The notes below the pieces were generated by a model, which saw only the letters and a program-made list of their open reading frames with translations, was not told where the DNA came from and made no database searches. From a virus, in the IMG/VR virus record IMGVR_UViG_3300034407_000315, positions 1 to 31,979 of that record: 31,979 nt of DNA; one strand, given 5' to 3'. Below, piece by piece: positions 15,644-22,318 of this stretch. Each line of letters opens with the position of its first letter. Within the stretch, counting starts at the first letter, position 1. The position numbers were made by a program, and so were the translations under genes.

Positions 15644-15917
15644 ATAACCTAAAAGTATTTGTTATGAAAAAAATATACTTTAACTGCTTACGCATTAAAT
15701 TCTCTCTATCATAAAAGTTTTAAAAATCATAACGAATCATTTGTATCTGATTTGCTTTGATTTGAAAAACATTAAATATTCACTTTTAAATTGTATCTAA
15801 TCTTAAATAAGCTAGGTTTTAAGCCATAAAATAAAGGGTTGTAATTCAACCTTAATAATGCTTATATGTCTGTATATGTTAAATATAAAAAAAACAAATA
15901 ACCTAAAAGGAGTAAAT
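15644..15917. promoter_or_regulatory. Divergent control region between leftward and rightward operons
   Basis: This is the only long gap without a convincing gene. It holds an 8-bp direct repeat TTGTATCT at 15741-15748 and 15791-15798 (similar over TTGTATCTRAT), exactly 50 bp apart. It also holds an inverted repeat GGTTG-TAATT-CAACC at 15837-15851, extendable to AAGG[G]TTG...CAACCTT, and TCTCTCTATC at 15701-15710. Divergent promoters must lie here. TATGAT on the leftward strand (near 15708-15713) and TATAT-type elements near 15855-15875 on the rightward strand are weak -10 candidates only. The repeats are plausible operators for the XRE protein at 17909. Confidence 0.5.
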
Positions 15918-16295
15918 ATGAAACATATGAGAGAAGATGTATCTAAAAAAATTTTTTATTTAGATGCACAAAAAGGTAAATTAGAAATTTACTTTAAAGC
16001 AAACCTAAAAGAACAAATCATAAAAGCAACAACAGTAAAACAAGTTGTTGATGCTCTTAACATAACAAATGGAACTGATGATGACTTGTATCATGGGTCA
16101 GGTTTTGATTATGCAAAAGAGAATGGTTTTAAAAATGATGATAGTGCAAAAAAACTTTGGCAGACAGGTTATGAAGTTTGGTTGTACTCAATTCAAATCC
16201 AACCAAATGGAAAACCACTTGGTTTTCATTTAGCATTTATGAAATACAAAGAAGTAAATGCTTTAACATCAAATAACTTAACAGGGAGAGCATAA
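15918..16295 (+). CDS. Early protein, unknown function (125 aa)
   Basis: The start at 15918 is chosen for AAAAGGAG seven bases upstream; an in-frame ATG at 15858 has no such site. The 125-residue protein (MKHMREDVSKKIFYLDAQKG) has a mixed alpha/beta pattern with GSGFDYAKENGFKNDDSAKK in the middle. No family is recognised. It is the first gene of the rightward early operon, so probably among the first expressed, and a candidate for host takeover. Confidence 0.65.
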   Translation: MKHMREDVSKKIFYLDAQKGKLEIYFKANLKEQIIKATTVKQVVDALNITNGTDDDLYHGSGFDYAKENGFKNDDSAKKLWQTGYEVWLYSIQIQPNGKPLGFHLAFMKYKEVNALTSNNLTGRA

Positions 16296-16531
16296 TGACT
16301 AAAATAAAAGTTGGAAACATTGTAGAGTGTGTAGAACATCCAAAGTACCCAAAAGAATTTGAGGGTCAGGCAGAAGTGACAAGTGTTTTTACTGAGCCAA
16401 ATGGGTACTTATGGGTTGATTGGCATTATGGTCATGGAATGATTTTAGCTAACAAAGTTAAATTAGCTAAAGACCAATCTAAATGTGTTGTTGCAATTCC
16501 TAAATATTTAAAAAGGAGAGCAAATGTATAA
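16295..16531 (+). CDS. Small early protein, unknown (78 aa)
   Basis: A 78-residue protein with GGGAGAG before its ATG, which overlaps the previous stop (TAATG). The text VGNIVECVEHPKYPKEFEGQ and YLWVDWHYGHGMILANKVKL suggests an SH3-like small beta barrel, by impression only. It overlaps the next gene by 8 bp. Confidence 0.6.
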   Translation: MTKIKVGNIVECVEHPKYPKEFEGQAEVTSVFTEPNGYLWVDWHYGHGMILANKVKLAKDQSKCVVAIPKYLKRRANV

Positions 16532-16907
16532 CCAATTAAATCAAAAATTATCTGAAGTTAAGTCAGGTAATTATTTAATACAAGTCACTAACATAAGTGA
16601 CAAAAGACCAAACAAACATTATTCAAAAGAATATTTTGTGACAGTTAAATATCAAGTCACAGATTTGAATAATGCTAAAAGAAAGTTTGGAGTAATAGTA
16701 GCTGGTATGGGTGCAAAACCTATTGAGTTAAATGTTGATAGAGAATTGCATCCTACAAATTATTTTACTTGGGAAAGCTTTGATGAAACTTTGTTTCAAA
16801 GATTATGCAAAACCCAAAAGGAAATAAATGAGGATGGTTATTATCCAAAAGATAGAGACACAGGTCAAATAGTAGTACCAAACAACAACCTAAAAGGAGA
16901 CAAATAA
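16524..16907 (+). CDS. Early protein, unknown (127 aa), possible OB-like fold
   Basis: A 127-residue protein with AAAAAGGAGAG before the ATG. Beta-rich text (SGNYLIQVTNISDKRPNKHY, EYFVTVKYQVTD, KFGVIVAGMG) resembles a single-strand-binding or DUF669-like beta barrel, but I cannot confirm this. Its neighbours are small early genes and the nuclease/SSB-like group lies 1.5 kb downstream. Confidence 0.6.
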   Translation: MYNQLNQKLSEVKSGNYLIQVTNISDKRPNKHYSKEYFVTVKYQVTDLNNAKRKFGVIVAGMGAKPIELNVDRELHPTNYFTWESFDETLFQRLCKTQKEINEDGYYPKDRDTGQIVVPNNNLKGDK

Positions 16908-17143
16908 TGTCAAAAAAAAATGTTAAATCTAAATTGCTTAGTCAAGCAATTAAGGAAATGCAAAATCACAATGCTAGGATTGGTGCAGAAAAAGTAATTC
17001 AACAAGCTATTGATTATGGTATCGAAACAGAGACACCAAAATTAAAAGATGATGAAATGCTATCTGTAAAGGTTTCAAAAATTCCTAATATTGGATTTAA
17101 AGTTGATGTTTTAAGAGTAAAAAAGGAGAGCAATAATGACTAA
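16907..17143 (+). CDS. Small early protein, unknown (78 aa)
   Basis: A 78-residue protein with AAAAGGAGACA before its ATG, overlapping the previous stop (TAATG). The N-terminal half is helical and basic (MSKKNVKSKLLSQAIKEMQN); the C-terminal half has VSKIPNIGFKVDVLRVKK. No family is recognised. It overlaps the next gene by 8 bp. Confidence 0.6.
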   Translation: MSKKNVKSKLLSQAIKEMQNHNARIGAEKVIQQAIDYGIETETPKLKDDEMLSVKVSKIPNIGFKVDVLRVKKESNND

Positions 17144-17444
17144 ATTAATATTATCAATTAACACTAGAAATAAGTCATTTAATTTGCTAGAAGATGTATA
17201 TAAAGATTTTGGGGTTATATTTCATCCCAAAACACCTGTGATAGAGGTGGAAAACTTTGTAAAGGAGAAGCTAAATGCAAAAGCAAATAGTGAAGCTTCA
17301 GGCAAAGTACGACAAGCAAGTAATGAGAGAACAAGACTTGTTGGAAAAGCTGAAGAAACTGAGGCTTCAAAGAAAAACAGTTGCTTGGAAGATGCACCAA
17401 ATAAAATATCATCCAGCGACTTTATAAAGAGAGAGGATAAATAG
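17136..17444 (+). CDS. Small early protein (102 aa) whose C-terminal half overlaps another frame
   Basis: AAAAAGGAGAGCAATA precedes the ATG. Residues 1-47 (MTKLILSINTRNKSFNLLED, DFGVIFHPKTPVIEVENFVK) look like a real domain. Residues about 48-102 are rich in Ser, Asn, Glu, Thr and Lys and read like the out-of-frame image of a helical gene. A second frame with its own strong ribosome binding site, 17275-17427, lies entirely inside this part. Either the C-terminal half is a disordered tail or it is tolerated overlap. Confidence 0.55.
   Translation: MTKLILSINTRNKSFNLLEDVYKDFGVIFHPKTPVIEVENFVKEKLNAKANSEASGKVRQASNERTRLVGKAEETEASKKNSCLEDAPNKISSSDFIKREDK
17275..17427 (+). CDS. Nested coiled-coil protein (50 aa) inside the 17136 gene
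   Basis: The ATG at 17275 is preceded by AAAGGAGAAGCTAA, as strong as any site in the window. The 50-residue product begins MQKQIVKLQAKYDKQVMREQ and continues DLLEKLKKLRLQRK, a clean amphipathic heptad pattern. It uses a different frame from the surrounding 102-residue gene. Small coiled-coil proteins at this kind of place are common in phages. I judge it likely to be real. Confidence 0.6.
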   Translation: MQKQIVKLQAKYDKQVMREQDLLEKLKKLRLQRKTVAWKMHQIKYHPATL

Positions 17445-17446
17445 TT

Positions 17447-17722
17447 ATGAAAAACATACTTTTAGTAGCGATACTTGTCTGCTTTTTAAATGGTTGTGCA
17501 TCATATTCGCCAATCATTGACACTAAAGGCAAGTCTAAGTTTGAGACATCTAACGCAAGTGAAATTTCTAACGATAAAATTTTGTGTGATAAACTTGCAA
17601 AAAACAATACGACATTTTTTGGTAATATAAATTTTTGGATATTGTCTCCAAGAGCAGAGACTCAATATACAGACATTTATAGAAAATGCCTTTTGGGTCG
17701 TAATCATCAAGTGTTGAACTAA
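17447..17722 (+). CDS. Lipoprotein (91 aa)
   Basis: A signal peptide MKNILLVAILVCFLNGC-A with the lipobox LNGC puts Cys17 at the processing site. The mature part starts ASYSPIIDTKGKSKFE and has two more Cys (ILCDKLAK, RKCLLG). The pattern GCA.Y.P..D..G....... .D...C..LA occurs in lipoproteins of many phages and bacteria, often before a glycine-zipper segment, which is missing here. It would be anchored in the outer or inner membrane of the infected cell. Expressed early, it could affect superinfection, which is inference. Confidence 0.75.
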   Translation: MKNILLVAILVCFLNGCASYSPIIDTKGKSKFETSNASEISNDKILCDKLAKNNTTFFGNINFWILSPRAETQYTDIYRKCLLGRNHQVLN

Positions 17723-17940
17723 TGCCTAAACCATCAACACATATAAAAAGATTAGCTTTCATCTGTGCTAAGTGCTTTACTGAAAAAGCAGATAAATTAG
17801 CATGGTTTGTAGGAAGCACCCTTTTTAATGAGTCACTACTCTGTCGGACTTGTTGGCAAGGGCAATTCAATAGATTGACAGAGAGAGAACGAAAGGAATG
17901 GGGTTTTTATGATAATAAAAAACCAAGAACAGATAAGTGA
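17722..17940 (+). CDS. Small zinc-ribbon protein
   Basis: A 72-residue protein with two CxxC pairs, AFICAKCFT (C15, C18) and LLCRTCWQ (C41, C44), typical of a four-Cys zinc site. The C-terminus is basic (LTERERKEWGFYDNKKPRT). It overlaps the regulator gene by 32 bp and the lipoprotein stop by one base. Its role may be in DNA binding or protein recruitment. No named family is recognised. Confidence 0.65.
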   Translation: MPKPSTHIKRLAFICAKCFTEKADKLAWFVGSTLFNESLLCRTCWQGQFNRLTERERKEWGFYDNKKPRTDK

Positions 17941-18268
17941 ACTAACATATCTTATTCCACCTGTACTCAATATGTTTGGAGTGTCAGAGGAACAAAACGA
18001 AATAGTTTTAAAAAAGGTATTTGGTTTGCAGTTAAAGAAGATGAGACTAATGCGAGGTTATACTCAGACAAGAGTTGCTAAAGCTATAAAGGTCACATTT
18101 CAGCAAATACAAAAATATGAAAAAGGTAAAAATGCTGTGAGTGTGCATAATGAACTTAAATTAGCCGAGTTCTTAAAGTGTGATAGAAACTATTTTATCC
18201 AGCCTATTATTGAAAATGGCTATAAATTTATAACAAAGAGAGGGAATGGACATGATAATCAAGAGTAA
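17909..18268 (+). CDS. XRE/Cro-type transcription regulator
   Basis: A 119-residue protein with a helix-turn-helix at about 39-95: LKKMRLMRGYTQTRVAKAIK (43-62), then VTFQQIQKYEKGKNAV and a closing LAEFLK. This is the Cro/CI family pattern. The N-terminal 38 residues may mediate dimerisation. It is the only clear DNA-binding regulator in the early operon, and its best candidate targets are the repeats at 15741-15853. No integrase or second repressor was found, so control of early transcription is more likely than lysogeny. Confidence 0.8.
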   Translation: MIIKNQEQISELTYLIPPVLNMFGVSEEQNEIVLKKVFGLQLKKMRLMRGYTQTRVAKAIKVTFQQIQKYEKGKNAVSVHNELKLAEFLKCDRNYFIQPIIENGYKFITKRGNGHDNQE

Positions 18269-19022
18269 AGATAAGCATGGAAATCAAATAGAGTTCAATC
18301 CAAAAGGTAGAGGAGCAAGATATACTGTAAATGGATTGAAGAAAAAAGGAGTCACTACAATCATTGGCGAAAGATTCGGTAAAGGTGCTTTGATGTGGTG
18401 GGCTGAAAATTGTGTTTATGAAGCTTTAGGACAGCTTATGAAACATAATAAAAAACCTGTTGATGAAGTACAACAGACTATGGATGACCTAAAATATAGG
18501 GTTAAATCAATAAAAGAAAATGCTATGCACATTGGAACTAATATGCACTCTTTAGCTGAAGATTATATTTTAGGTAAAGAAGTTATTGCTCCAAACTCAG
18601 AGCCACTTAAAACTATGTTTGAAAAGTTTAAGAAGTTTTGGGATAGCAAAAAAATCAAAGTAGTTGAGACAGAAAAAACATATTACTCAAAAGAGTTAGA
18701 TGTTTGTGGAACTCTTGATTGCCTTGTTAAGTATAAAGGAAAGATTGGAATATTAGATTTTAAAACATCTAAGGATTTTTACCCTGATATGCCAATTCAA
18801 ATTCATACTTATAGAAAATTAGTGGAAGATTCTACTAATTTAAAAGTCGAGTTCTTAGCAGTTATTAATATTCCAAAAGAGCCTGTTAAGGATGTAGAGA
18901 TGAGGATATTTCAAATTAAGCCTAAGTATCTAAAAGGCTTCAAAGCTTGTAAATATCTAAACAGCTTAGAAGAAGATTTTAAGCAAAGAAACTTGGAATA
19001 TAATAAACAGAGGAGCAACTAA
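18252..19022 (+). CDS. PD-(D/E)XK exonuclease (Cas4/RecB-like)
   Basis: I chose the ATG at 18252 (256 residues) over that at 18246 because GAGAGGG then sits at normal spacing. The nuclease core is clear: HIGTNMHSLAEDY with a His, a conserved Glu (ETEKTY), GTLDCLVKYKGKIGILDFKT with D156, D169 and K171, and QIHTYRKL with Q183 and Y187. These match the RecB-type catalytic pattern. With the SSB-like gene directly downstream, it probably works in phage recombination or DNA end processing. Confidence 0.85.
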   Translation: MIIKSKDKHGNQIEFNPKGRGARYTVNGLKKKGVTTIIGERFGKGALMWWAENCVYEALGQLMKHNKKPVDEVQQTMDDLKYRVKSIKENAMHIGTNMHSLAEDYILGKEVIAPNSEPLKTMFEKFKKFWDSKKIKVVETEKTYYSKELDVCGTLDCLVKYKGKIGILDFKTSKDFYPDMPIQIHTYRKLVEDSTNLKVEFLAVINIPKEPVKDVEMRIFQIKPKYLKGFKACKYLNSLEEDFKQRNLEYNKQRSN

Positions 19023-19456
19023 TGTACCAACAACAACAAAAAACACCTTTTTGTGCTTTAACAATGTATCTCAGACCAACAGGAAATAAATCTCCTAAGT
19101 TTGAGTACAAAGCTGATGCCAAAAGTTTATTTACTTGTAGCTTAACAAAGAAAAAATATAAGCTATCGCAAATAGACGAGTGGTATCATACAGAGGGAGT
19201 ACAAAACTTTGTAAGACAAGGTTATACAGGAAAATGGTATGCTAAGACTCAGGACATTGAGACACCTAATAAATACGACCAAGGTACGACTCAAATGGTT
19301 TTAAGTTTTATTATGACTAAGCCTTATAAACCTCAACCTAATGTAGATGGTATGAAACCTATCGCACAAGCTATTCCACAGGTGCAACAGCAACAAGTAG
19401 AGATTGCTAGAAAGCAACCTGAAGAATCTTTTGATGATGATTTACCACCATTTTAA
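19022..19456 (+). CDS. ssb: SSB-like protein with classic acidic C-terminal tip
   Basis: A 144-residue protein with GAGGAGCAACTA before the ATG, directly following the exonuclease. The last eight residues, FDDDLPPF (137-144), closely match the bacterial SSB tip (DFDDDIPF) that binds partner proteins. A Gln/Pro-rich linker (about 102-133) precedes the tip, as in SSB. Residues 1-100 would be the DNA-binding part but do not resemble the usual OB-fold sequence. The symbol reflects function only. The last 23 bases also encode the start of the next small gene. Confidence 0.65.
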   Translation: MYQQQQKTPFCALTMYLRPTGNKSPKFEYKADAKSLFTCSLTKKKYKLSQIDEWYHTEGVQNFVRQGYTGKWYAKTQDIETPNKYDQGTTQMVLSFIMTKPYKPQPNVDGMKPIAQAIPQVQQQQVEIARKQPEESFDDDLPPF

Positions 19457-19553
19457 TAAACTAAAAGAAAAGCTAAGTGTGTGGTCACTATATAACAGAG
19501 AATATATAGTTGGCTTCATACTTGGCTTTGTAATAGGAGCAATATTGTTATGA
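19434..19553 (+). CDS. Small membrane peptide (39 aa) overlapping the SSB-like tip
   Basis: A frame of 39 residues opens with ATGATG at 19434, inside the codons for the acidic tip. It begins MMIYHHFNKLKEKLSVWSLY and ends in a membrane helix (EYIVGFILGFVIGAILL). Its stop overlaps the next ATG (ATGA, 19550-19553). That junction and the good membrane segment support translation; the ribosome binding site is weak (GAAGAA). The function is unknown. Confidence 0.55.
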   Translation: MMIYHHFNKLKEKLSVWSLYNREYIVGFILGFVIGAILL

Positions 19554-19840
19554 AACAATTAGAGTTGGAATATCCAGCACATAATTTTACAGATACAAGT
19601 AAATCAGCTTGGGTTAATAAAAAAGATAAACTGACAAAAAGAGAACAAGTTTATGAACTATTGAAACTTAACCCTTTATCTAATTATCAAATTGCAGAGG
19701 AGTTAGAAATGCCATTGTCTAGTGTATGTGCGAGAGTACGAGAACTGCAACTGACAGGTCACATAGAGGATAGTAAGATAAGAAGAAAAACACAATTTGG
19801 AAAGTTTGCAATAGTATGGCAAAAAAAAGACCAACAGTAG
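19550..19840 (+). CDS. Winged-helix DNA-binding protein
   Basis: A 96-residue protein whose residues about 28-90 read as a winged helix: TKREQVYELLKL, NYQIAEELEMPLSSVCARVR (recognition helix), ELQLTGHIEDSKIRRKTQFG (wing), FAIVWQ. It resembles phage regulators or replication adaptors of the MarR/LexA-like shape. It overlaps the downstream nuclease gene by 25 bp. Confidence 0.7.
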   Translation: MKQLELEYPAHNFTDTSKSAWVNKKDKLTKREQVYELLKLNPLSNYQIAEELEMPLSSVCARVRELQLTGHIEDSKIRRKTQFGKFAIVWQKKDQQ

Positions 19841-20139
19841 CAGAGAAAAAGTGGATGCAACAAGTAGCTGATTATGGATGTATAGCCTGTCATCAAGATG
19901 GGCTTAATGTACCAGCAGAAATTCATCACATAAGGTCTCTTAAAAATGGGTCAGGAATGGGTCTGAGACCACCACACACGAGCATCTTGCCATTATGTAG
20001 TGTCCACCATAGGACAGGTAAAATATCGGTACATTTAGGTAAAGAAGCTTTTATTAAAAAGTATGGTACTGAAGAACAATTAGAAAAACAACTGAGAGAG
20101 AGGATAGAAACATGGAACGCAATAGTGGGTATTTTTTAG
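19816..20139 (+). CDS. HNH nuclease, Ref-like (recombination enhancement)
   Basis: A 107-residue protein with GCIACHQDG (C22, C25), EIHHI (H37, H38), GMGLRPPHTSILPLCSVHHR (C61, H64, H65) and ISVHLGKEAFIKKYG. The order and the 'HH...G.G.R..H....PLC..HH' pattern match the Ref family (RecA-dependent nuclease of phage P1) as I know it. Such enzymes nick DNA at RecA-bound displacement loops. It sits among the exonuclease, SSB-like and replication genes. Confidence 0.75.
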   Translation: MAKKRPTVAEKKWMQQVADYGCIACHQDGLNVPAEIHHIRSLKNGSGMGLRPPHTSILPLCSVHHRTGKISVHLGKEAFIKKYGTEEQLEKQLRERIETWNAIVGIF

Positions 20140-20690
20140 TTTGGAGAAAGATATGGAAATCTCCTGTATTTAAAAATCTAAAACAATGTGCAATTTGGAT
20201 ATATATGATTAGTCAAGCAACACATCAGGATAAGACTCTTAACTTTTTAGACAATAAAATATTTGTTAAAAAAGCTGAGTTAATATTTCCATTAAGAAAA
20301 AATGCTGAAATTTGGGGTATTACATATTCTGAGATGAGGACTTTTATCAAAAGGCTTAAAAATAGGAAGATGATTAATGTCCGAATGCACCACCTTTTAC
20401 CCACCAGCAATCACCCTAGTCGTAAAATATCTATTATTGAATGCTTAAACTATGACAAGTATCAATACCTAGAGGATGTGCAACCACCTCAACACCAGCT
20501 ATCGCCTTATACTAATACACTTACTACTAAAGAAACTATTAGTATAGGGTCAAGCAAGAATGTGAATAATGGGTATAAGTCTGTTGGAGAATGGGGTCAG
20601 TACACAATACTAGAAAAAGATGGGAAAAAGTACCAAAAGCATAAATGGAAAGATGAACCAATAAAAGAATACAATGAAAGCAATACTTAG
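20112..20690 (+). CDS. Putative replication initiator (DnaD/O-like N-terminal domain)
   Basis: A 192-residue protein with AGAGAGAGGATAG before the ATG. The start GYFLVWRKIWKSPVFKNLKQ resembles the winged-helix start of phage replisome organisers (G+....+K...SP.F......W.Y...A). Residues about 60-95 (FPLRKNAEIWGITYSEMRTF) fit the recognition part. The middle is Pro/Thr-rich and the basic end has KYQKHKWKDEP. Proteins of this type bind the phage origin and load the host helicase. The phage has no polymerase or helicase in this window, so it must recruit host enzymes. Confidence 0.6.
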   Translation: MERNSGYFLVWRKIWKSPVFKNLKQCAIWIYMISQATHQDKTLNFLDNKIFVKKAELIFPLRKNAEIWGITYSEMRTFIKRLKNRKMINVRMHHLLPTSNHPSRKISIIECLNYDKYQYLEDVQPPQHQLSPYTNTLTTKETISIGSSKNVNNGYKSVGEWGQYTILEKDGKKYQKHKWKDEPIKEYNESNT

Positions 20691-20808
20691 AATATTCCGA
20701 TATGCTAGAAAAAGATTGATTAAGCTTTCATTAGAAAATAAAATGCTTAAAACTCAGCTTGAATATTATAGAGCAATAGTTGAGTCAAATAACAATAGAA
20801 AACATTAG
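20674..20808 (+). CDS. Small basic protein (44 aa), unknown
   Basis: The ATG at 20674 opens a 44-residue frame overlapping the previous gene by 17 bp. The product starts MKAILRIFRYARKRLIKLSL and then shows a short heptad stretch (ENKMLKTQLEYYRAIVE). The stop at 20806-20808 abuts the next ATG directly. Tight junctions support it. No function is known. Confidence 0.5.
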   Translation: MKAILRIFRYARKRLIKLSLENKMLKTQLEYYRAIVESNNNRKH

Positions 20809-21093
20809 ATGGTTAAAAAAAAGTCAAAGTTTAGACATATTTCAATAAATACAAAGAAGTATTATTTCTTTGAGATTAAGTGGTGGGATATATTGGGAGA
20901 CTCAGGTCACGCTGGAACTAAAGAGTTTGATTTAATGAAACCAGCTTTAATGACAACAACAGGATATGTTTATTCTAAAGATAAGAAACATTTAAAAACA
21001 TTTGCTAGTTATGATGAGAACGAAGAAAGCTTTAGTGATAGAAATGTCTTTCCTATTGGTTGCATTAAGGAGTTAAAAAAGATAGAGATATAG
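20809..21093 (+). CDS. Conserved phage hypothetical protein (WxDI...DSG...PA type)
   Basis: A 94-residue protein with YYFFEIKWWDILGDSGHAGT, then LMKPALMTTTGYV and SFSDRNVFPIGCI. I recall the arrangement 'W.DI.GDSG....E....PA...T.G........A.Y......SDRN.IP.G.I' from many siphoviruses and podoviruses, always hypothetical. The conserved GDSG and SDRN blocks suggest a compact beta fold. It lies just before the small terminase. Confidence 0.75.
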   Translation: MVKKKSKFRHISINTKKYYFFEIKWWDILGDSGHAGTKEFDLMKPALMTTTGYVYSKDKKHLKTFASYDENEESFSDRNVFPIGCIKELKKIEI

Positions 21094-21097
21094 GATT

Positions 21098-21484
21098 ATG
21101 AAATCCGACATAAATAAGGCAGAAAAGAAGAAACAATTAGGCAGACCACAAAAGTCTATTGATGAAAAAGTATTAGCAAATTTAAGTCAAATAGGATGCA
21201 CACAAGAAGAAATAGGAAGCATTGTAGGAATATCAGCAAGAACATTGCAAAGAAGATTTGCCGATTTATTAGAGGTAAATAAAAACAAAGGCAAAGCTAG
21301 TTTAAGAAAAAGAATGTACGAAAAAGCTATGAAAGGTAATGATAAACTTTTGATATGGCTGTCTAAGAATTACCTGAACATGGTAGATAAAGTTCACACA
21401 ACATCTACAACAGAGCCTTTACCATTAATCATAGAAGCACAAGCTGAAGAAGTTAAAGATATAAATGGCAAAGAAAAAAGGTAA
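21098..21484 (+). CDS. terS: Terminase small subunit
   Basis: A 128-residue protein with an N-terminal helix-turn-helix: LANLSQIGCTQEEIGSIVGI then SARTLQRRFADLL (about 27-60), followed by LRKRMYEKAMKGNDKLLIWL, the typical oligomerisation region of small terminases. It recognises phage DNA for packaging and activates the large subunit. The gap of about 1.9 kb to the large terminase is filled by nine or so tiny genes, which is unusual. Confidence 0.7.
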   Translation: MKSDINKAEKKKQLGRPQKSIDEKVLANLSQIGCTQEEIGSIVGISARTLQRRFADLLEVNKNKGKASLRKRMYEKAMKGNDKLLIWLSKNYLNMVDKVHTTSTTEPLPLIIEAQAEEVKDINGKEKR

Positions 21485-21614
21485 TGTCTATGGTGCAGTT
21501 GTACTGTACGAAAAAACTTACAAAGGTACTTCTATTGGCAGACGACCAAATACTTCATCAATGAATAAAAACAAAAGAAGAAGTTTTAAAAAATATAGAG
21601 GACAGGGCAGATGA
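21465..21614 (+). CDS. Conserved small basic phage protein (49 aa)
   Basis: The ATG at 21465 overlaps the terminase gene by 20 bp. The product starts MAKKKGNVYGAVVLYEKTYK and ends with SMNKNKRRSFKKYRGQGR. The end (SIGRRP....MNK.KR.S.KKYRGQGR) is a motif I recall from many marine phages next to terminases. It is highly basic and uncharacterised. The stop overlaps the next ATG (ATGA at 21611-21614). Confidence 0.7.
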   Translation: MAKKKGNVYGAVVLYEKTYKGTSIGRRPNTSSMNKNKRRSFKKYRGQGR

Positions 21615-21820
21615 ATAATAAAAGGTCAATGTTCTATCCTAATGGAGAGTTTATTCCATATCAGATGCCGGAAGATTATAGACCATCAACAGGTAGAGGT
21701 AGCTGTGGCTCATGTGGACTTTTTAGTCAAAAATTTATGTTCTGTGGTCTATTTAGAACTAAAGGAGTTAGAGATACTTATGTTTGCAATAAATGGAGAA
21801 AAAGACATTTTAAAAGATAA
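21611..21820 (+). CDS. Small Cys-rich zinc-ribbon-like protein
   Basis: A 69-residue protein with four cysteines: GSCGSCGLF (C32, C35), FCGLF (C45) and YVCNKW (C59), with basic ends (RKRHFKR). The spacing fits a zinc- or Fe-S-binding fold. It starts by ATGA overlap and ends by TAATG overlap. The function is unknown. An overlapping frame at 21642-21842 has no support and was dropped. Confidence 0.65.
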   Translation: MNNKRSMFYPNGEFIPYQMPEDYRPSTGRGSCGSCGLFSQKFMFCGLFRTKGVRDTYVCNKWRKRHFKR

Positions 21821-22026
21821 TGGAACTTATAATTTTAAATGATGGTGTGTATCAGTTAATTCCTGTCACAAAAGAAATATTAAAAGGTATAGAAATTATA
21901 AGTGAAGCTACCTGTTTTGATGTATGTGATATTCTTAGACTCAAACTTTCAGGATATGTAGATAGTTTAAATCTTCATGTGATGAATGATGGTAGTGGCT
22001 ATCTTTTTGGGTGCATTTGTAGATGA
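21820..22026 (+). CDS. Small protein, unknown (68 aa)
   Basis: A 68-residue protein coupled to the preceding gene by TAATG. It reads MELIILNDGVYQLIPVTKEI then CFDVCDILRL and ends YLFGCICR, with four Cys. No family is recognised. It follows the Cys-rich protein and may act with it, by position only. Confidence 0.5.
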   Translation: MELIILNDGVYQLIPVTKEILKGIEIISEATCFDVCDILRLKLSGYVDSLNLHVMNDGSGYLFGCICR

Positions 22027-22045
22027 TAAATGTTATTTACTTTGC

Positions 22046-22318
22046 ATGGCTAAATACAAAGGTAGAACTGTTAAATTAAATAAACCCTCTCGTGGAAATG
22101 TTAAGAAATTCAAAGTATTTGTAAAAGATAATAGGTCAGGTAGAGTTAAAAAGATTAATTTTGGCTCAAAGACAATGAGTATTAAAAAGAATATACCAGC
22201 TAGACAGAGAAGCTTCTTTGCTAGATTTAGACCTATCTTGGCTAATGTAAAAGGGCAAAAGAGTTTGAGTCCTGTTTTTTGGGCGATGAAAAGTTGGAGA
22301 AAAGGTTTTAAAATATGA
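22046..22318 (+). CDS. Conserved small basic phage protein (90 aa)
   Basis: The start at 22046 is preferred over in-frame ATGs at 21986/21989 because the family begins MA.YKGR.V.LNKP. The product (MAKYKGRTVKLNKPSRGNVK, then VKKINFGSKTMSIKKNIPAR) follows a pattern I recall in T4-like and marine phages: LNKP, KV.FGD..M.I+...., R..SF.AR. In those relatives the end is RARHNCD...YWSC..W; here it is FFARFRPIL...FWAMKSW, so the Cys are lost. The function is unknown, possibly structural. Confidence 0.65.
   Translation: MAKYKGRTVKLNKPSRGNVKKFKVFVKDNRSGRVKKINFGSKTMSIKKNIPARQRSFFARFRPILANVKGQKSLSPVFWAMKSWRKGFKI

Noticed and set aside
17215-17870. Several leftward frames across the lipoprotein and zinc-ribbon genes
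   Set aside because: They overlap one another and lie antisense to genes with clear lipobox and CxxC motifs.
21642-21842. Rightward 66-codon frame overlapping the Cys-rich gene
   Set aside because: The competing frame has coupled junctions at both ends and a four-Cys pattern; this one has neither.
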